A stretch of DNA of 64,000 nucleotides from positions 12,479,036 to 12,543,035 of the forward strand of contig ML680053.1 in NCBI GenBank assembly GCA_007922225.1, written 5' to 3'. The DNA is from Emydura subglobosa (lineage: Eukaryota; Chordata; Testudines; Chelidae). How positions within the stretch are numbered: position 1 is the stretch's first letter; each line of letters opens with the position of its first letter. This document shows, one piece after another, positions 1 through 12,008 of this stretch. The translations under genes and the position numbers were made by a program. A model generated the notes under the pieces. It did no database searches. It saw only the letters and a list, made by a program, of their open reading frames with translations, and had not been told where the DNA came from.

Positions 1-41
1 TTTACAGATGTGAAATGTTGGCAGGTATACAGTCTACCCAT

Positions 42-325
42 GCCTTATTTACACAGGAAGTTATACTGGTATAAGGTAAGCTGTGAATTTATACTGGTAT
101 AACTATGCTGGTATAACTGCCCCTGTGGACACTCTAAATCTGAAAGAAGAGCGGCTTTTCCAGGATAGCTTAAACTGCATCAGAACTGACATAAGATAAA
201 CAGGAAGAGGTCACTAATCATTCTGGAACAGAGTGTCCAAAGGGGGAGTAACACTAGCATAACTATAGTGATATAAATTCACACCTTAGTTTATAATAGT
301 ATAACTTCCTATGTAGATAAGCCCT
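42..325. mobile_element. Palindromic foldback MITE
   Basis: The segment 42-135 is the imperfect reverse complement of 230-325, so the unit can fold into a ~95-bp hairpin around a ~95-bp loop. Both arms carry the sequence ggaagttatact, a shared gtgaattta block and ggacactct at their inner ends. This is the structure of a nonautonomous DNA transposon. I saw no coding capacity and did not define the target duplication. Confidence 0.65.
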
Positions 326-329
326 CCAT

Positions 330-1265
330 CCCCACAGATGTAAAATGGATTGAAAAGCAGACTAGATGTTGATCCCAAATTAAGCTATCCTGAGCAAATA
401 TATCAGAGACAACATTATAGATATAACATAATTTGTGAGCTAAATAAAATATTGGCTTTTCACAAATGATCCTTTTAGGAAAATGGAATCTAAACTTTCC
501 CTTTCCTTGCTAAATTATTTATTTTTAAATTAAGTGTTATATCAATATTATCTCCCTCAGTAAGTATCAGGATCTATTCAGCAGAAATTTTGTTCATCAC
601 TTGTGTCTTCATAAGTCCCTGAAATGTAGTTTAACACCTGGTTGACCTATTTGATTGTTTAGCGTACAGAATGATCTTAGGAATGTTACATGGGTGCCTT
701 ACACAAAGAATTGAATGGGTGGTGGGCATGCAGATATGATTACAAAAGCAGCTCTCCACCCTGTAATGAAAGCTCATGAGTGATTCAACAGGAGCAAAGC
801 CTCTTACAGAGCAGCTGCAGGAACTGTGTTTTAAAATCCTGTTTGTCCAAATTAATCCAGCCCAGAGCAGGAAATACAATGGTACAACCCCTTATCACAT
901 ATGGAAGGTTAGGTCTTTCTTGTCTGGGATGCTAGCCATCAGCAGCAGGCACATTTGATACCCACAGATGGTCTCTTCACTACTCACAATCATGTCCATT
1001 TTTTACAGCTAGTAATGTTCCCCTAGTCTCTTAGCTTCTTTGATTCATAGGCGTTACTGTAGGTGCCAAGTGAACGTAAGTTAAAATAAGCAGCGTATAT
1101 CACACTGAAAATGCTCTCTCTTCTGCATTCAATCTCTTCATTGCAAGATAGCTGGTGCAGTGGGACACCCCCACTCCCACCCCCAGCCCATGCCCCTCTA
1201 CCTGATTATACCAGTTGATATTTATGTGCTAAAAAGTATTTCAAGCATAAGATGTAGGAAAAAAT
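330..1265. other. Intronic sequence, nothing recognised
   Basis: AT-rich DNA with short chance open frames on both strands (for example 631-879 and 776-958). None shows a familiar domain or splice-bounded coding pattern. Confidence 0.5.
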
Positions 1266-1267
1266 AT

Positions 1268-2010
1268 AGCATCTTACATTTTCAAAAGTGACTTGTGATT
1301 CTGAGTGCCCCAACTGACACACCTTAAAAGGGCTTGTTTTTAGAGGGTAGGTGCTCGGCACATTGTGAAAATCAGAAGGGACATCCATCTCAGGATGCTG
1401 CTCACTTTAGTCCTAAAGTTACCTCTGCTCCAAACAGATTTGATGTCCCTTCACTTTTATTGTTGAAACTTCTTTGCAACAAAACAAATGCTACCATAAT
1501 ACAAGTAATAAATAATACTGAGTACAATCTTTAGAAGTTTTCAAAAAATCTCATTTTCAAAAGTGAGTTAGCACTTCCGGCCAAATTTTTATAGGGATTT
1601 AGGTGCATAAAGATACATATAGGCACATAGGCCCAGATTTTTAAAAGCGTTTAGGTACTGATGCACTAAGCATTGTAACAACTTAACTGATTTAGGAACC
1701 TAAATCTCATTTTCAAAACAGATTAAGGCTCTTTGAAGGTAAAATCCCACTGAAATGCCTAAGTTCTTTCGAAATGAGATTTAAACTCCTAAATCAATTA
1801 TGGTGTTGCAATGCTGAATGCAGCAAGTCTAAATACCTTTAAAATTCTGGACCCTAATGGGATTTTGGGAGTAAGGAACTTTGTCACTTGGACCTGTCTG
1901 CATCTTTAGATGCCTAAATACCTTAAAATCTGTCCCTTATGAGTCTGTCACCTTTGAAATGGGACTTATGGTCCAAAGTCACTTAGGAGCTTTTGAAAAA
2001 TTTGAAAATT
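1268..2010. repeat. Dispersed repeat with recurrent ttttcaaaa/gaaaat motifs (two adjoining pieces)
   Basis: Two pieces (about 1268-1400 and 1540-2010) are built from recurrent short blocks such as ctcattttcaaaa, cctaaat and tttgaaaa in both orientations. The same motif style returns near 39360, 39960, 40230, 49840, 60640 and 62000, so it is an interspersed family and not local low complexity. I cannot name the family. Confidence 0.5.
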
Positions 2011-2854
2011 ATCTTTAGAAATCACTAAGATTGCTGTAAACTGAACATTAAAATATCATATAGATCCTGGCTATCCTTCATTAGAATAGATTTACAACTT
2101 TTCTTTTTAGTGAATCCTAAAATCTTAAATAAAAGGGATAGGGACCTTGATAATAGAAACATTACATTCATGATGGATTGGATTCATCATTCTTGGTAAA
2201 TCACCAGGTTGACTATTCTGATGGTGATCTATCTATATGAAGATATCTAATTAATACAGCTTGGAAAAGAATCAAATAACTGCAGATAGTGCAGTGAGGG
2301 AGGAGGAGATACTAGAGTGGAGAGATGAACTATCTAGTAGCCAAAGGAAACATATTTGGGAGCAGATTTGTAAAGAACAGTGAGTCCAATCCAAATCCCA
2401 CTGAAAGTCACTGGGAGTCTTTTCATTGACTTTGCTGAGAGTTGGATTGGGTCCAGTGCAAGTAAAATGTAGCCTTGAAGAGGAAGGGAGAGAGAGAGAG
2501 AACGGGACCTTAGGAAGTTATTCAGCTCTCAGAAAGCTGTCCATTAAAAAGGACTATGAGTATGAGATTATATTTAAAATGTAATTAGTTAGATATAAAA
2601 CTATCAATCTAGAAATAAATTTTGTAGATTCATTCTGGATAATTTAACAGTTGGCAAAAGGATTAAAAGAGAAGAACTTGGCCCTGTAACTTTTTGAAAA
2701 ACTCCAGTTATTTAGAACTTCGAACCTTTATCACTTTCCTGTCCCTGCCCACAGTAATGCTACTAATCATTGTATGTTTCCTCTGTATGGAAGCACAGTT
2801 CCCATTGTTTCCTACTCACTTAAACCAAATGTCTACATTTAGATGGGAAATTTA
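2011..2854. other. Intronic sequence, mostly unrecognised
   Basis: No gene seen. A short inverted motif near 2390-2460 (ccactgaaagtcactgggag facing tttcattgactttgctgag) resembles the ends of palindromic MITEs seen elsewhere in the window. Confidence 0.45.
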
Positions 2855-4020
2855 ATCATAGAATCATAGAATATTAGAGTTGGAAGGGACCTCAAGAGGT
2901 CATCTAGTCCAAGTCCCTGCTCAAAGCAGGACTAACCTCAACTACATCATCCCAACCAGGGCTTTGTCAAGCCTCAGCTTAAAAACCTCTAAGGATGGAG
3001 ATTCTACCACCTCCCTAGGTAACCCATTCCAGTGCTTCACCACCCTCCTAGTAAAAAACTTTTTCCTAATGTCCAACCTAGACTTCCCGACCTGCAACTT
3101 GAGACCGTTGCTCCTTGTTCTGTCATCTGTCATCACCGAGAACAGCCTAGCCCCATCCTCTGTGGAACCCCCTTTCAGGTAGTTAAAGGCTGCTATCAAA
3201 TCCCCCCTCACTCTTCTCTTTTGCAGACTAAACAAGCCCAGTTCCCTTAGCCTCTCCTCATAAGTCCTGTGCTCCAGCCCCCTAATAATTTTTGTTGCCC
3301 TCCGCTGGACTCTCTCCAACTTGTCCACATCCTTTTTGTAGTGGGGGGCCAAAAATGGACACAATATTCTAAATGCGGCCTCACCAACGCCGAATAGAGA
3401 GGAATAATCACTTCCCGTGACCTGCTGGCAATGCCCCTCCTAATGCAGCCCAATATGCCATTAGCATTCTTGGCAACCAGGGCACACTGCTGACTCATAT
3501 CCAGCTTTTTATCCACTGTTACCCCCAGGTCCTTTTCTGCAGAGCTGCTGCCCAGCTCGTTGGTCCCCAGTCTATAGCTGTGCATGGGATTCTTCCTTTC
3601 TAAGTGGAGGACTCTGCACTTTTCTTTGTTGAACCTCATTAGATTTCTTTTGGCCCAATCCTCCAGTTTTTTTAGGTCACTCTGTATCCTATCCCTACCT
3701 TGTAGGGTATCTACCACTCCCCCCAGCTTAGTGTCGTCCGCAAACTTGCTAAGGGTGCAATCTACCCCATCCTCCAGATCATTAATAAAGATGTTGAACA
3801 AAACCGGACCCAGGACCAACCCCTGGGGAACTTCGCTTGTAACCGGTTGCCAGCTAGACATGGAGCCATTGATCACTACTCGTTGAGCCCTATTCTCTAG
3901 CCAGTTCTCTATCCATTTTATAGTCCATTCATCCAACCCATATTTCTTTAACTTGCTGATAAGAATACTGTGAGAGACAGTATCAAAAGCTTTGCTAAAA
4001 TCAAGGTATATCACATGCTT
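2855..4020 (-). mobile_element. CR1 LINE, 5'-truncated copy A
   Basis: This is a CR1-clade non-LTR retrotransposon in minus orientation. Its 3' end lies at 2855, where the plus strand reads aatcatagaatcatagaat, the reverse complement of the CR1 terminal octamer repeat. The body encodes the second half of the CR1 reverse transcriptase and the C-terminal region. It stops at about 4020, within the LDFSKAFD motif, so the endonuclease and the front of the RT are missing, as expected from 5' truncation during target-primed reverse transcription. I did not find a target duplication. Confidence 0.93.
2942..4018 (-). pseudogene. CR1 reverse transcriptase remnant (copy A)
   Basis: Two overlapping minus-strand frames (up to about 3350, and 3364 to 2942) together give the CR1 RT from [14 protein letters not shown] through the FADD catalytic motif, the LGVTVDKKL block and the C-terminal segment with [10 protein letters not shown] single frameshift near 3350 separates them. 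The frame is otherwise open through the RT core and FADD is intact, so decay is modest. In life this enzyme nicks and copies its own RNA into DNA at the target; this copy cannot, because it lacks the endonuclease. The longest frame starts upstream of the element and its first ~20 residues are host sequence. Confidence 0.88.
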
Positions 4021-4317
4021 TATGAAACAACCTTGCAAACGTTTCAGACTGGTAAATATTCTCTGCTCCTTTTTCAATTCTTGCCGTGAAGCAGTAGCAC
4101 TGAGATCATCTATAGACTAATTTTCTGTAGTGTTATCATGGCACTGTTCCTGAACAATAACACAAAGATGAGATAGCTATCACAATCAGTTTCACTTAAG
4201 TTGCCTGCATAGGGAGAACTGATAGTTCCTTCTATTATCTTAAAGTTCTTAGGTAACAAATTCGTCTTTCTCTCAGTTCTTCTTTTCAATTATTTTTTAT
4301 CTGCCAACATCAATTAC

Positions 4318-4388
4318 TTAGGTCCTGGTTCAGCAAAGCACTTACGCATGTGTATAACTTTATGTATGTAAGTAATCATATTGAAGAC
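4318..4388. repeat. Half-palindrome MITE fragment (cagcaaagcacttacgcatg type)
   Basis: The block reads ggttcagcaaagcacttac and then a purine/pyrimidine-alternating stretch. Related pieces occur at 10580-10690, 41290-41375 and 40095-40175, which indicates a dispersed family. Only one arm is present here. Confidence 0.45.
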
Positions 4389-4720
4389 TTCTCAGGGTCA
4401 TCTGGTCCATCTCCCTTTCAATACAGAACTGTTCCCTCTTATACTTTTGCTGGAGTTTTTAGAGATCATCTAGCCTACTCCCCTGGCTAGTGCATGCTTG
4501 TCCCCTGCTGTATATTTTCTCGTGTTTTCTCTCGTGATTTTAACTGTCGCCAATAATGGGAGCTCCAACAAGTCTTTTGTTCCACTGTTTAATAGATATC
4601 ACCATCTAGAAATTTATCCAGGTATTCTGCTTCACTTTTCCTTTCTCTTTTATCTGGTCACTCCTAATTATGACTGCTTGCACTATTCTCATTCTTCTCA
4701 TAAATAGGCAAATATGGACC
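4376..4720 (-). repeat. Old CR1 3'-region fragment
   Basis: The order of blocks (ggtcatctggtcc, then a short unit, then gggagctccaacaag, then aattatccaggtatt-like sequence) follows the minus-strand 3' part of a CR1 subfamily different from copy A. It is heavily diverged and has no open frame. The assignment is by pattern recognition only. Confidence 0.5.
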
Positions 4721-4984
4721 CCTGGGAGCATAAAAGCCCACAACAAAAGAGCATCATTCTGCTTCCACTGAATATGGGCAAGATTTAGGGAAGCTTATAC
4801 AGGAAATTCCATATCTCTAGCATGCCACCAAGTTGTGCTGTATGGGTTTCTATCTGCAGCAGCATGAAGATGTGTTTTGGGGGTGAACCAGCATTGTGTT
4901 GGGGCAAAGGCTGTGGATACCTAAGTAGATGAGTCCAATGACCAAACATGCCTACATAGGGAAAAGGACTGAGCTGCTGCCATC

Positions 4985-5357
4985 CTTTCTACTGCCCCCT
5001 CCCGAAAAAAAAAAAATTCCCACAAAACAAAAGTCTGGAAATATAAATTGTTTCAGGTCAATCAAAACATTTTGTTCCAACAAACTTGAAACATTTTGTT
5101 CCAACATGAGCTTTATTTGAACTTTAGAAAAAATGATTTCAGCTTTTAAAAAATTATTTTAATTTTGAAAAATCATCTTGAAATGAAAAATCAAAACGTT
5201 CCATTCTGGAAATCTTACAATGGGACATTTCAATGTCACCAAAACAAAATGTCATCAAAATCAATACTTTTAAAAAACCATTTCAATTCCAGTGCAAATG
5301 GATTTTTTTTCATCAAACAACATTTTGACAGAAAAATTCCCATCCAACTCTACTTAG
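4985..5357. repeat. AT-rich dispersed repeat, family A (copy 1)
   Basis: The region is rich in aaaacattttgtt and gaaatttcaa blocks and ends near 5357 with cccatccaactctac. It belongs to a family found at least eleven times in this window. Better copies begin with tagagctggtcgaaa and end with a complementary ccagctcta-like block, so the family looks like a TIR-bearing DNA element with no coding capacity. Confidence 0.55.
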
Positions 5358-6204
5358 AAACATGAAAGCCCATAATTAGCTGTGCACTAGCAGTGAGCCG
5401 TAGCCAAAAACCTGCAGTCATTTTGGGCTTGACACCCAAAATATTTTTCATATAATTCATCTTCAAGAATGCTTCCAGATAAAGACAGGACATGGCCAGC
5501 ATACTCTGTTTGCACACCACTGCTCCTGAAGACCTGAGGCTGGCTTCTAGATATCAAAGTGATTGGAAGCTCCTTTTCAACTGGAGCGGCTAGTCAAAGG
5601 TCGGGGCCCTGCCAGTATTCCAGGAGTAGAAATTGGTAGTACAAAGAGTGTACACAGCCCCTTGTCTCTGCACACAGAAGGAATCAAACAGCAGGAAACA
5701 ACTTCTTTTCTCACAGCACCAAGGGCACTATTTTCAACCTGAACCCCAACCCAAAACCCTCCCCCAGGTTTCTTCCAGAAAGCGGCCTCCGTGCTTTCAG
5801 CTGCTGCTTCCATCTCTCTCTCTCTCTCTCTCTGTCTTTTTCAGTTTTGTCTCAACTTCCGTATGTTCTCTCTTCCCCCTCTCTGCAGCCAAAATAATAT
5901 GTAGCCAAAAGCTCCTGTGCAGGTTCACACACCCCTCTTGTCTTAGATGGAGGCTGATGATTACAGTAATTAATAATTAATTTAATAATTTAATTAAAGT
6001 GTGAGTTCACACCTACCAATTTCAATGGGTTTTTAACTCAACCCATAACATTGTTTCACCCATCTCAGAATAAGATAGATGGATGCTACAAACCAACTCC
6101 TGTCATATTCACTTGAACTGTGAGAGAGGATTTTGTTCCCTATCCTAAGCCCATTAATTCAGTTTTGGAGCAGGATAAAGTACTTAGCCATAGAGATGAT
6201 TTTC
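5358..6204. other. Intronic sequence with a CT microsatellite
   Basis: There is a (CT)n tract of about 24 bp at 5811-5834. Apart from this I recognise nothing in the stretch; the short open frames on either strand have no known domain. Confidence 0.5.
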
Positions 6205-6705
6205 TGTAGAGCTGGTCGAAACGTATCATAGATGAGTCAGGTTCATCCCAGAGGTGAAGGCACTCAGCTGAGCTGGGGAAATCTAGATTCAAGTCCCTGT
6301 TCTGCCTGATTTGGAGCAGGGACTTGAACCTTTGTCTCCCACATCCTACCTGAGTGTCCCGATCACTGGGTTGTAGAGTCAATCTCTCCCTCTAACCTAA
6401 TGAATATTTAATTATTTACAGAAGGTGGAACACCTCTAACAGGAGACATTGAACTACTAGGCTATAGTGTCAATCTTACAAATCAGGGATCTGAGCCTAG
6501 GTCTTTCACATCCCAGGCGAGTGCCCTAACTTTGAAGATACTGATTATTCTGGAGTGGAAGGGTGGTCTCTCTCTCTCTCTCTGGTTCTTGTTCTCTCAA
6601 ATTTGAAATGTCTCCATTTCATTCCACAGCAGAACAAAAACAAAATGTGAAACTTGGACATTTTTTACCAAAAGGAATTTTTGTCATCTGTCCACACCCA
6701 GCTGT
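6205..6705. repeat. Family A element (copy 2) with internal inverted segment
   Basis: It starts with gtagagctggtcgaaacg, the clearest family A terminus in the window, and ends in AT-rich family A sequence around 6600-6705. Between these lies a different module in which caagtccctgttctg and cagggacttgaacc form an inverted pair. That module is followed by text resembling a tRNA 3' half (gacttgaacctttgtctccc) and by a second, similar block at about 6487-6530. A (CT)n tract lies at about 6569-6585. A tRNA-derived SINE inserted in family A is possible but unproven. Confidence 0.45.
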
Positions 6706-7287
6706 CAGTACACTACATTGAATAGAACTTGGAAGCATTAAGAGCATTTGGAAACCACCTGTTAGCTTTGAGTCTGGAAATTTTCTCTCTGGATTGGCCG
6801 TAGCACACAGGCTTGGCATTCACTCATCCTTTCAATCGCTGCATGGCCGTGATTGACAGGAGCTTCTAGTATCCTTTCACAGAACAGGTGAGCTGCTCTT
6901 TACATGTAGTTTAATGATTTTTCTTTTTTTGGTTCTGAATCATGATGAAATATGTTTACCCTCAGACAGATTGCTGTGCCTTCTTGTGGCATCAAATAAA
7001 TCATTCATTTTTGGCTCAGGTTAAGGGTTTTATATTTCAAGGTCACTAAGGCATTAGAAAAATGAATCTCTCTAGACCCAACCTTCTAAAAAATTCCACT
7101 AAATAAATCCAGGCCTCACTTTTCCTCCTTTCAGAATTAACCGTAATACTAGAAAAGCCTATGAAAAAAACCTGATTATGAGATAACAGACATTCCTTCT
7201 TAGCGTAAATTAATCTTTGGTCATGTATTTTAAATATCTAAATAGTTGCTTCTGCCTTTTAATCTCTTTTGGTAAATTTGTCAACAC
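6706..7287. other. Intronic sequence, nothing recognised
   Basis: AT-rich intronic DNA; no repeat family or coding signal recognised. Confidence 0.45.
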
Positions 7288-8053
7288 ACAAAAGTATAAT
7301 AGTTCCAGAGGGGTAGCCGTGTTAGTCTGTATACAGCAAAAACAACGAAAGTTCTGTAGCACTTTAAAGACTAACAAATTTAATTTCAGCAGGCATAAGC
7401 TTTCGTGAGCTTCAGCTCACTTCCTCAGATGCAGTTGATAGAAATGATACAGCAAATAGGTAACATATATAGTAGGCAACATTTACATATCCAAGGGCAT
7501 AGATAACGATGGGGTAGATGGATAAAAGCTGGGTACTTGAGTCCTAATGACAACCACTGAGTAGGAGGTGAGAATGGGTGATCAGAGCAAACTACTTCTT
7601 ATAGTGAGATAGCCATTCCAAATCCCTGTTTAAACCCAGTTTGAATGTGTCAAGTTTGCAGATAATTTCTAACTCAGCAGTTTCTCTTTCAAGTCTGTTT
7701 TTGAAGTTTTTTTGGAGAAGTACAGCAACACATTCAAACTAGGTTTAAAAAGGGATTTGGAATGGCCATCTCACTGCAAGAAGTAATTTGCTCTGATCAC
7801 CCATTCTCACCTCCTACTCAATGGTTGTCATTAGGACTCAAGTACCCGGCTTTTATCCACCTACTCCATTGTTATCTATGCCCTTGGATATGTAAATATT
7901 GCCTACTATATATGTTACCTATTTGCTGTATCATTTCTACCAACTGCATCTGAGGAAGTGACCTGAAGCTCACGAAAGCTTATGCCTGCTGAAATTAAAT
8001 TTGTTAGTCTTTAAAGTGTTACAGAACTCTTGTTGTTTTTACAAAAGTATAAT
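7288..8053. mobile_element. 740-bp foldback element with 13-bp target duplication
   Basis: The unit 7301-8040 consists of two ~313-bp arms (7338-7651 and 7728-8040) that are imperfect reverse complements around a ~76-bp spacer. The left side has an extra 37-bp tip beginning agttccagaggggtagccg that the right side lacks. The 13 bases acaaaagtataat occur at 7288-7300 and again at 8041-8053, directly flanking the unit, and are a perfect target-site duplication. Thirteen bases is too long for common cut-and-paste families. The tip ggggtagccgtgttagtctg is one I associate with abundant reptile repeats, but I cannot name the family. Confidence 0.8.
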
Positions 8054-8850
8054 GTTACCATGGTTGAAATACCATGTTGTTAAACAGAATAATCTGATAA
8101 CAAAGGAGGCTTAAATTTTCAAATTAGCTAAGAGACTCTGCTTCTCCAGTCCCATCCTGCAGCATCTATTGTTAATTCAAGCTGGGCCCAGCATTTATTT
8201 TTTTTTAAAAGAATAATTTTGGTTAAAACGGACAATCTCTCAGTGGCTGGCATCCTCATCCCAACCTATTAAGAGAGTCCATATTTATTTATTATTTTGG
8301 TGTTGGGGGGTGGGGTAGAGGATTAATCATTATTTAAATGATACAGCAGCAAATTTTGTACTCAGTAACACAAATGTATGATTATTTTCTGTGGTAATTC
8401 ACTATTTTCATAAACCGTTCTAAACAAATTATATATTTCATTAGTTTTACAGTCTTCTACTCCCTACACATGTTGTGCTTGTGTAATTTACATACACAAA
8501 TTACCCTGTGTGTGCCGTGAACGTAGAGAGGGTGATAAGAATGGAAGCAAGACCGGCGCTGACTTGAATTGCTAAATCAGAGCACGTGCATTTTGTAATG
8601 TTTATGATGACCAGGAGGGGTTGCTGCCTCTCAGTAGAGACCTCACACGTCACCTTTTGGTGTACTGTTACACATATTATCTGAACCAGGGGATTCCTGT
8701 CAAACCCTATGAACTCCTGGTAACCTCTGCCATTTGGCACCACGAGGTCCCTGGATCATACTGCCACATCTGTAAAACATACATGAGCTGTAAGATGAGC
8801 TTAAAAGAGGAGCTGAGCATCTCACTAGGAGGCAGACAGTGGTAGTGAAG
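8054..8850. other. Intronic sequence, nothing recognised
   Basis: No repeat or coding signal was identified. Open frames at 8501-8743 (minus) and 8621-8845 (plus) overlap each other and show no domain. Confidence 0.45.
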
Positions 8851-9121
8851 AGACTGAGGCCTGGTCTACACTAGCCGCAGGTTTCGGCAGCAGTCGACGG
8901 GAGATATGCAAACTATGTACAGTAACTTGGGTATCTGCCGTCGACTTCCTAAGGTCTACTTACCACGGTGTCTCCACTGCGCTGCATCGATGGGGAGTTC
9001 CCTCCTGTTGACGCAGCACTACACTTCTTGCTGGGGTGGATTAACAGAGTCAATTGAGCAAGTCTTCACTGCCACTCAATCAAACCTGCAAAATCGATCC
9101 TGCAGTGTAGTCATACCCTTA
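8851..9121. mobile_element. MITE, cctggtctacact family (copy 1)
   Basis: The element begins gaggcctggtctacactag and ends cagtgtagtcataccctta, terminal blocks that are inverted relatives of each other. The interior shares long stretches with a second copy at 55546-55842: ttcggcagcagtcga, cttaccac(g/a)g(c/t)gtctccactg, tcaatcaaac and gatcctgca. There is no coding capacity, as expected for a nonautonomous DNA transposon. Confidence 0.75.
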
Positions 9122-10461
9122 CAGTCTGAGCCTCTGGTTGATTAGGGTCAACTATAATCAGCTTTAACTGGACATCTTGTGTTCAACATGCACATCATGT
9201 AAAAATCTGAAATGTTTGATATTAGAAAAATTGTTCTTAGCCTGTATAAATCTTTGGGGTTGGGGCCACGTCTACCCATGTGTTTATTTAGCACAACAGG
9301 ATCCCAATCCTGATTGTAATCTCTGGGCCTTAAAACAATATAAATATCAAACTAAAATAGCAGTGTGAATATTTTATGTGCTATGTGTGAAAGTCACCAA
9401 GGGCAGATAGGCCACTGAAGGCCCTTAAGTAGCTTCCATGTATCAACTTAAGGATCGGTTAAGCATGTGACTGAAAAATCTTATCCAAAAGATAAATTCC
9501 ACTCAACAAGAAGCAGCTCACCTTCTGTGCACAATTCAAGCAAAGGAACAGACAAATACTGAATGTGATAAATAACCCAAGCTTGGAGACTAAGCAGATA
9601 ACTTTCCAAGATCTGAAAGTGATAAGCTTACTGGATTGTCACCTGGCAGTGAATATTTTTAATTAATGTTGCTTTGTTCCTGTATCGTGCATCTTTTAGA
9701 AATACATAGTGAGATTTCCTTCTAGATATTTGGCACAGTTTGCAGAACAACTATGGCACTACATTACGTTTAACCACCTTAATGCTTTGGCAACAGTTAT
9801 ATTTGGAGGAAAATAAACATTCTTACCATTTCACAATACATCTTTTTGCAGTAACACTCCATGGCAAATGTTTAGTTCTGATTGCTGGGGATGGAATATA
9901 TAACATTCCATTACCATTAACTACTGTTATGTCTACCTACTGTGAATCTAAGTCAGTATACAGAAGACTACTGGGACTGAAGTGGAGGCTGATTGAAGAA
10001 TATGTACCTTGAAATCCTAGTCCAGTCCAGACAAAACAACTTTTTGCCTACTGAGCCTATGCAAATATAATGACTGTCATCACCAGGAAGTGAACCCAGA
10101 ATTTCTTGCTCTATTGTTTGAGCTACAGGAATAGATCTGCTGGTTGGTAGTAGGTACATATCCCTGTGAACTAGCAACTGACAGAAGACATGTAACCCAC
10201 AGAACAGTAGATAAACAGGCAGAACAATTACATCTCCTTGGAAATCCATGCATTAGCTAATGATGAAGAAAATAGGTTAAAATCAAACAAAAGTATTAAT
10301 GATTTTTTTTGTTGTGTAACATTTGAGGCTCAAATGTGACCCTAGTGGGGACGGGAGTCTTTTTGCCATTTAAGTCAGAGGAAGCACAGTCCAGCTCTGT
10401 GTTTTTAAGCCGTCTATTTTTTTGGTTACTGTTTAGAAAGAAAATAAGAGTGTTTCTAGAG
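9122..10461. other. Intronic sequence with faint SINE-like pieces
   Basis: About 9275-9340 resembles the tail of an amniote MIR-type repeat (tagcacaacaggatcccaat). About 10093-10200 has a gtgaacccagaatttcttgc stretch reminiscent of a tRNA-derived SINE in minus orientation, but I cannot fold a cloverleaf from it. The rest is unrecognised. Confidence 0.35.
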
Positions 10462-10700
10462 ATAGAGCTGGTCATCATTTTTCATTTGAAAACTTTTACA
10501 ATAAAAATAGCCTCTTTTTAAACTAAAACTTTCATTTCATTTTAAATTTTCCAGTTTTTGATGAAGATCTGAAAAATGTTAAGTTTGCTAAAATTGCACT
10601 CCTGCAATACTTAAGCTGACTGCGAAAGGTTTACTCCTGTGCTTCAAGTTAAGTTAAACACATGCTTAAAAATTTGCAGCATCGGGGCCTAGATGGCAAC
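10462..10700. repeat. Family A terminus joined to a cagcaaagcacttaa-type MITE fragment
   Basis: It begins with tagagctggtcatcatttttc, a family A end, continuing to about 10560. It is followed at 10580-10695 by a diverged inverted piece with caagttaagttaaacacatg and gcttaaaaatttgcagcatc, related to the fragment at 4318. Confidence 0.45.
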
Positions 10701-11394
10701 AGAGTAAATATTTACCACTTCATTTAGTGGTATTCAAAATGAATAGTTAAGGACATCATAAATCCTAAACTGTCAACTTTTTCCATTGCTGCATGGAATC
10801 TCTCATTATTTGTTTGAAATGTAGACTGAAGAATGCATACTAGAAGCATATTGTATCTGAAGTGGTCAGAAAGAAACTCTAGAATTAATCACATAGATTA
10901 TTCCAGTGCTTTAGTTACGACTCATTGCTTATATCTCCTGTTAAAGAACACAGTTTTTATTGTTTGTTGTATGGGAAAGCAAAATTAAACCTTTGGACTA
11001 AAGCTGCTATACCAAATACCAGACCTATGCGAAAATGTATTAATTCAATATCTTAATTTAAGACATTGCCAGCCTACCCGTTCAAATTAATCAAATACCT
11101 GAATATAGATTCACTCTTCAAAAGCTTGGGAAAGGGATGTAGCATGGAAATTTTCAAACTTTGTAAAGTGACACATTATTAAAGAAGATGATGACTGAAC
11201 TATATTTTCTTCCTCTGTCATTTTACGTTTTCCTCTCCCCACTATTGAGGTTTGAACTTTCCTATACTGGGACCATTCAGTTGTTATTTTAATGTATTCC
11301 TTATATAATATTCAAGATAAAATAAATCTTTGGATTTTTCTCTTTGATCATGAGTCTGATGCTGTAATTCTAAAAATTAAAGTTATCTTGGTAT
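10701..11394. other. Intronic sequence, nothing recognised
   Basis: AT-rich; no supported feature. Confidence 0.45.
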
Positions 11395-11560
11395 ACGAAC
11401 ATAAGAACATAAAAACGACCATACTGGATCAGACCAATGGTCCATCTAGACCAGTATCCTGTCTTCCAACAGTGGCCAATGCCAGGTGCTTCAGAGGGAA
11501 GGAACAGAACAGGTAATCATCAAGTGATCCATCCCATCTTCCACTCCCAGCTTCTGGCAA
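11395..11560. repeat. Dispersed repeat, ggtccatctagaccagtatcc family (copy 1)
   Basis: The block runs from acgaacataagaacata through ccatactggatcagaccaat and ggtccatctagaccagtatc to gatccatcccatcttccac. A second, more diverged copy lies at 41087-41235 with the same order of blocks. I recognise it as a common reptile interspersed repeat but cannot assign a class. Confidence 0.6.
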
Positions 11561-11929
11561 TTAGCAAAAGTTAAAATATAACTTTCCAGTAGCTTTGTAT
11601 ATGATCCTTGCAAGGGTGATTTGAGACACAGCCTGACTTCAACCAGGCAGGAGTACCAAGCCCGTCCCCTAAACATGGGTTTAGCTAAAATTCCTCTTTT
11701 AAACCTACTCTAGACTACACATGTTAATGAACATGTTTTAAAAATCTGGACTAGACAAGGCATCCTGCTTTCAACACATGCTTCACTCAACAGGACCAAT
11801 TTAGCATGTATTAAAGTATTGTGTCTTGTCAAGACCAAACCTTTAAAACTGTGAGTTAGCACATGTGTATGTAATTTGCTAACATTGCACCTTAAATCCT
11901 AGACAAGGTCTTAGACTACTTCTACTACT
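11561..11929. other. Intronic sequence, nothing recognised
   Basis: No supported feature in this stretch. Confidence 0.4.
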
Positions 11930-12008
11930 TCTACACTGGAATAAAAGACCCGCGACTGGCTCAGGTCAGCTGACTTGGACTGCAGGGCTGTAAAATCACT
12001 GTGTAGAT

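Noticed and set aside
5811..5834. CT repeat as a polypyrimidine tract of an exon
   Set aside because: It is on the strand opposite to GRM5 transcription, and no AG-bounded coding sequence follows.
10093..10200. Possible tRNA gene or tRNA-derived SINE
   Set aside because: Some tRNA-like wording is present, but I could not form a cloverleaf or place both internal promoter boxes.
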